Below, one piece after another: positions 5,955 to 5,968 of a stretch of DNA of 5,968 bases (position 1 is the stretch's first letter; every line of letters starts with the position of its first letter). Both the position numbers and the translations under genes were made by a program. A model generated the notes under the pieces. The model saw only the letters and a list, made by a program, of their open reading frames with translations, did no database searches and was not told the origin of the DNA. Location of the stretch: positions 1-5,968 of the forward strand of contig JAFZDG010000230.1 in assembly GCA_017561285.1 (NCBI GenBank), given 5' to 3'. Source of the stretch: Bacteroidaceae bacterium. Its GTDB lineage: Bacteria > Bacteroidota > Bacteroidia > Bacteroidales > Barnesiellaceae_A.

Positions 5955-5968
5955 GCCTCTTTAGCTCA
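5955..5968 (+). tRNA. 5' end of a tRNA (cut by the window edge)
   Basis: The last 14 bases read GCCTCTT, TA, GCTC, A. This is the layout of a tRNA start: a 7-base acceptor arm, two linker bases (U8-type position), a 4-base D stem and A14. The anticodon lies outside the window, so the amino acid cannot be told. It begins five bases after the SRP RNA helix with no terminator or promoter between, so both probably come from one transcript, with RNase P freeing the tRNA 5' end. Confidence 0.72.

Noticed and set aside
1..5968. CRISPR array, insertion sequence, phage or defence system
   Set aside because: No spaced direct repeats, transposase, integrase or nuclease motifs are visible; all complete genes belong to housekeeping or widespread families.

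Overview
The window looks like a chromosomal segment of a Bacteroidales bacterium; the genus cannot be fixed from sequence alone. The signs are promoters of the Bacteroidetes type (a TAnnTTTG -7 box with an upstream TTG/TTTG), weak or absent Shine-Dalgarno sequences, a DUF4270 lipoprotein, a half-length glycogen-synthase-like protein next to panC/panD, and a tRNA without encoded CCA. This gene neighbourhood resembles what I recall from Bacteroides-type genomes. It looks like core chromosome: I see no insertion sequence, phage, CRISPR or transfer signature.

Layout. 1-153 is the membrane-spanning C-terminus of an unidentified + strand gene. It ends in a strong hairpin terminator (166-219) that also faces tRNA-Thr(CGT), encoded on the minus strand (241-313). 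A second terminator (361-399) ends a minus-strand two-gene unit. In that unit a GT5-like protein (1841-2662) comes first and a DUF4270 lipoprotein (424-1827) follows after 13 bases. A roughly 250-base AT-rich divergent region (2663-2914) carries the promoters of this unit and of the + strand panC-panD pair (2915-4160), which ends in a terminator at 4180-4222. A MATE transporter follows (4279-5601). After about 240 bases of AT-rich DNA with two inverted repeats, a near-consensus promoter drives the small SRP RNA (about 5851-5949). The window closes on the first 14 bases of a tRNA only 5 bases further on.

Function. PanC and PanD are adjacent pantothenate (coenzyme A precursor) enzymes: PanD makes beta-alanine and PanC joins it to pantoate. 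The GT5-like protein and the DUF4270 lipoprotein are probably cotranscribed and may act together, but their roles are unknown. SRP RNA and tRNA are housekeeping RNAs. I found no strong candidate for a wholly new system. The best lead is the GT5-like/DUF4270 pair, because the glycosyltransferase lacks its second domain and the usual ADP-glucose-binding loop.
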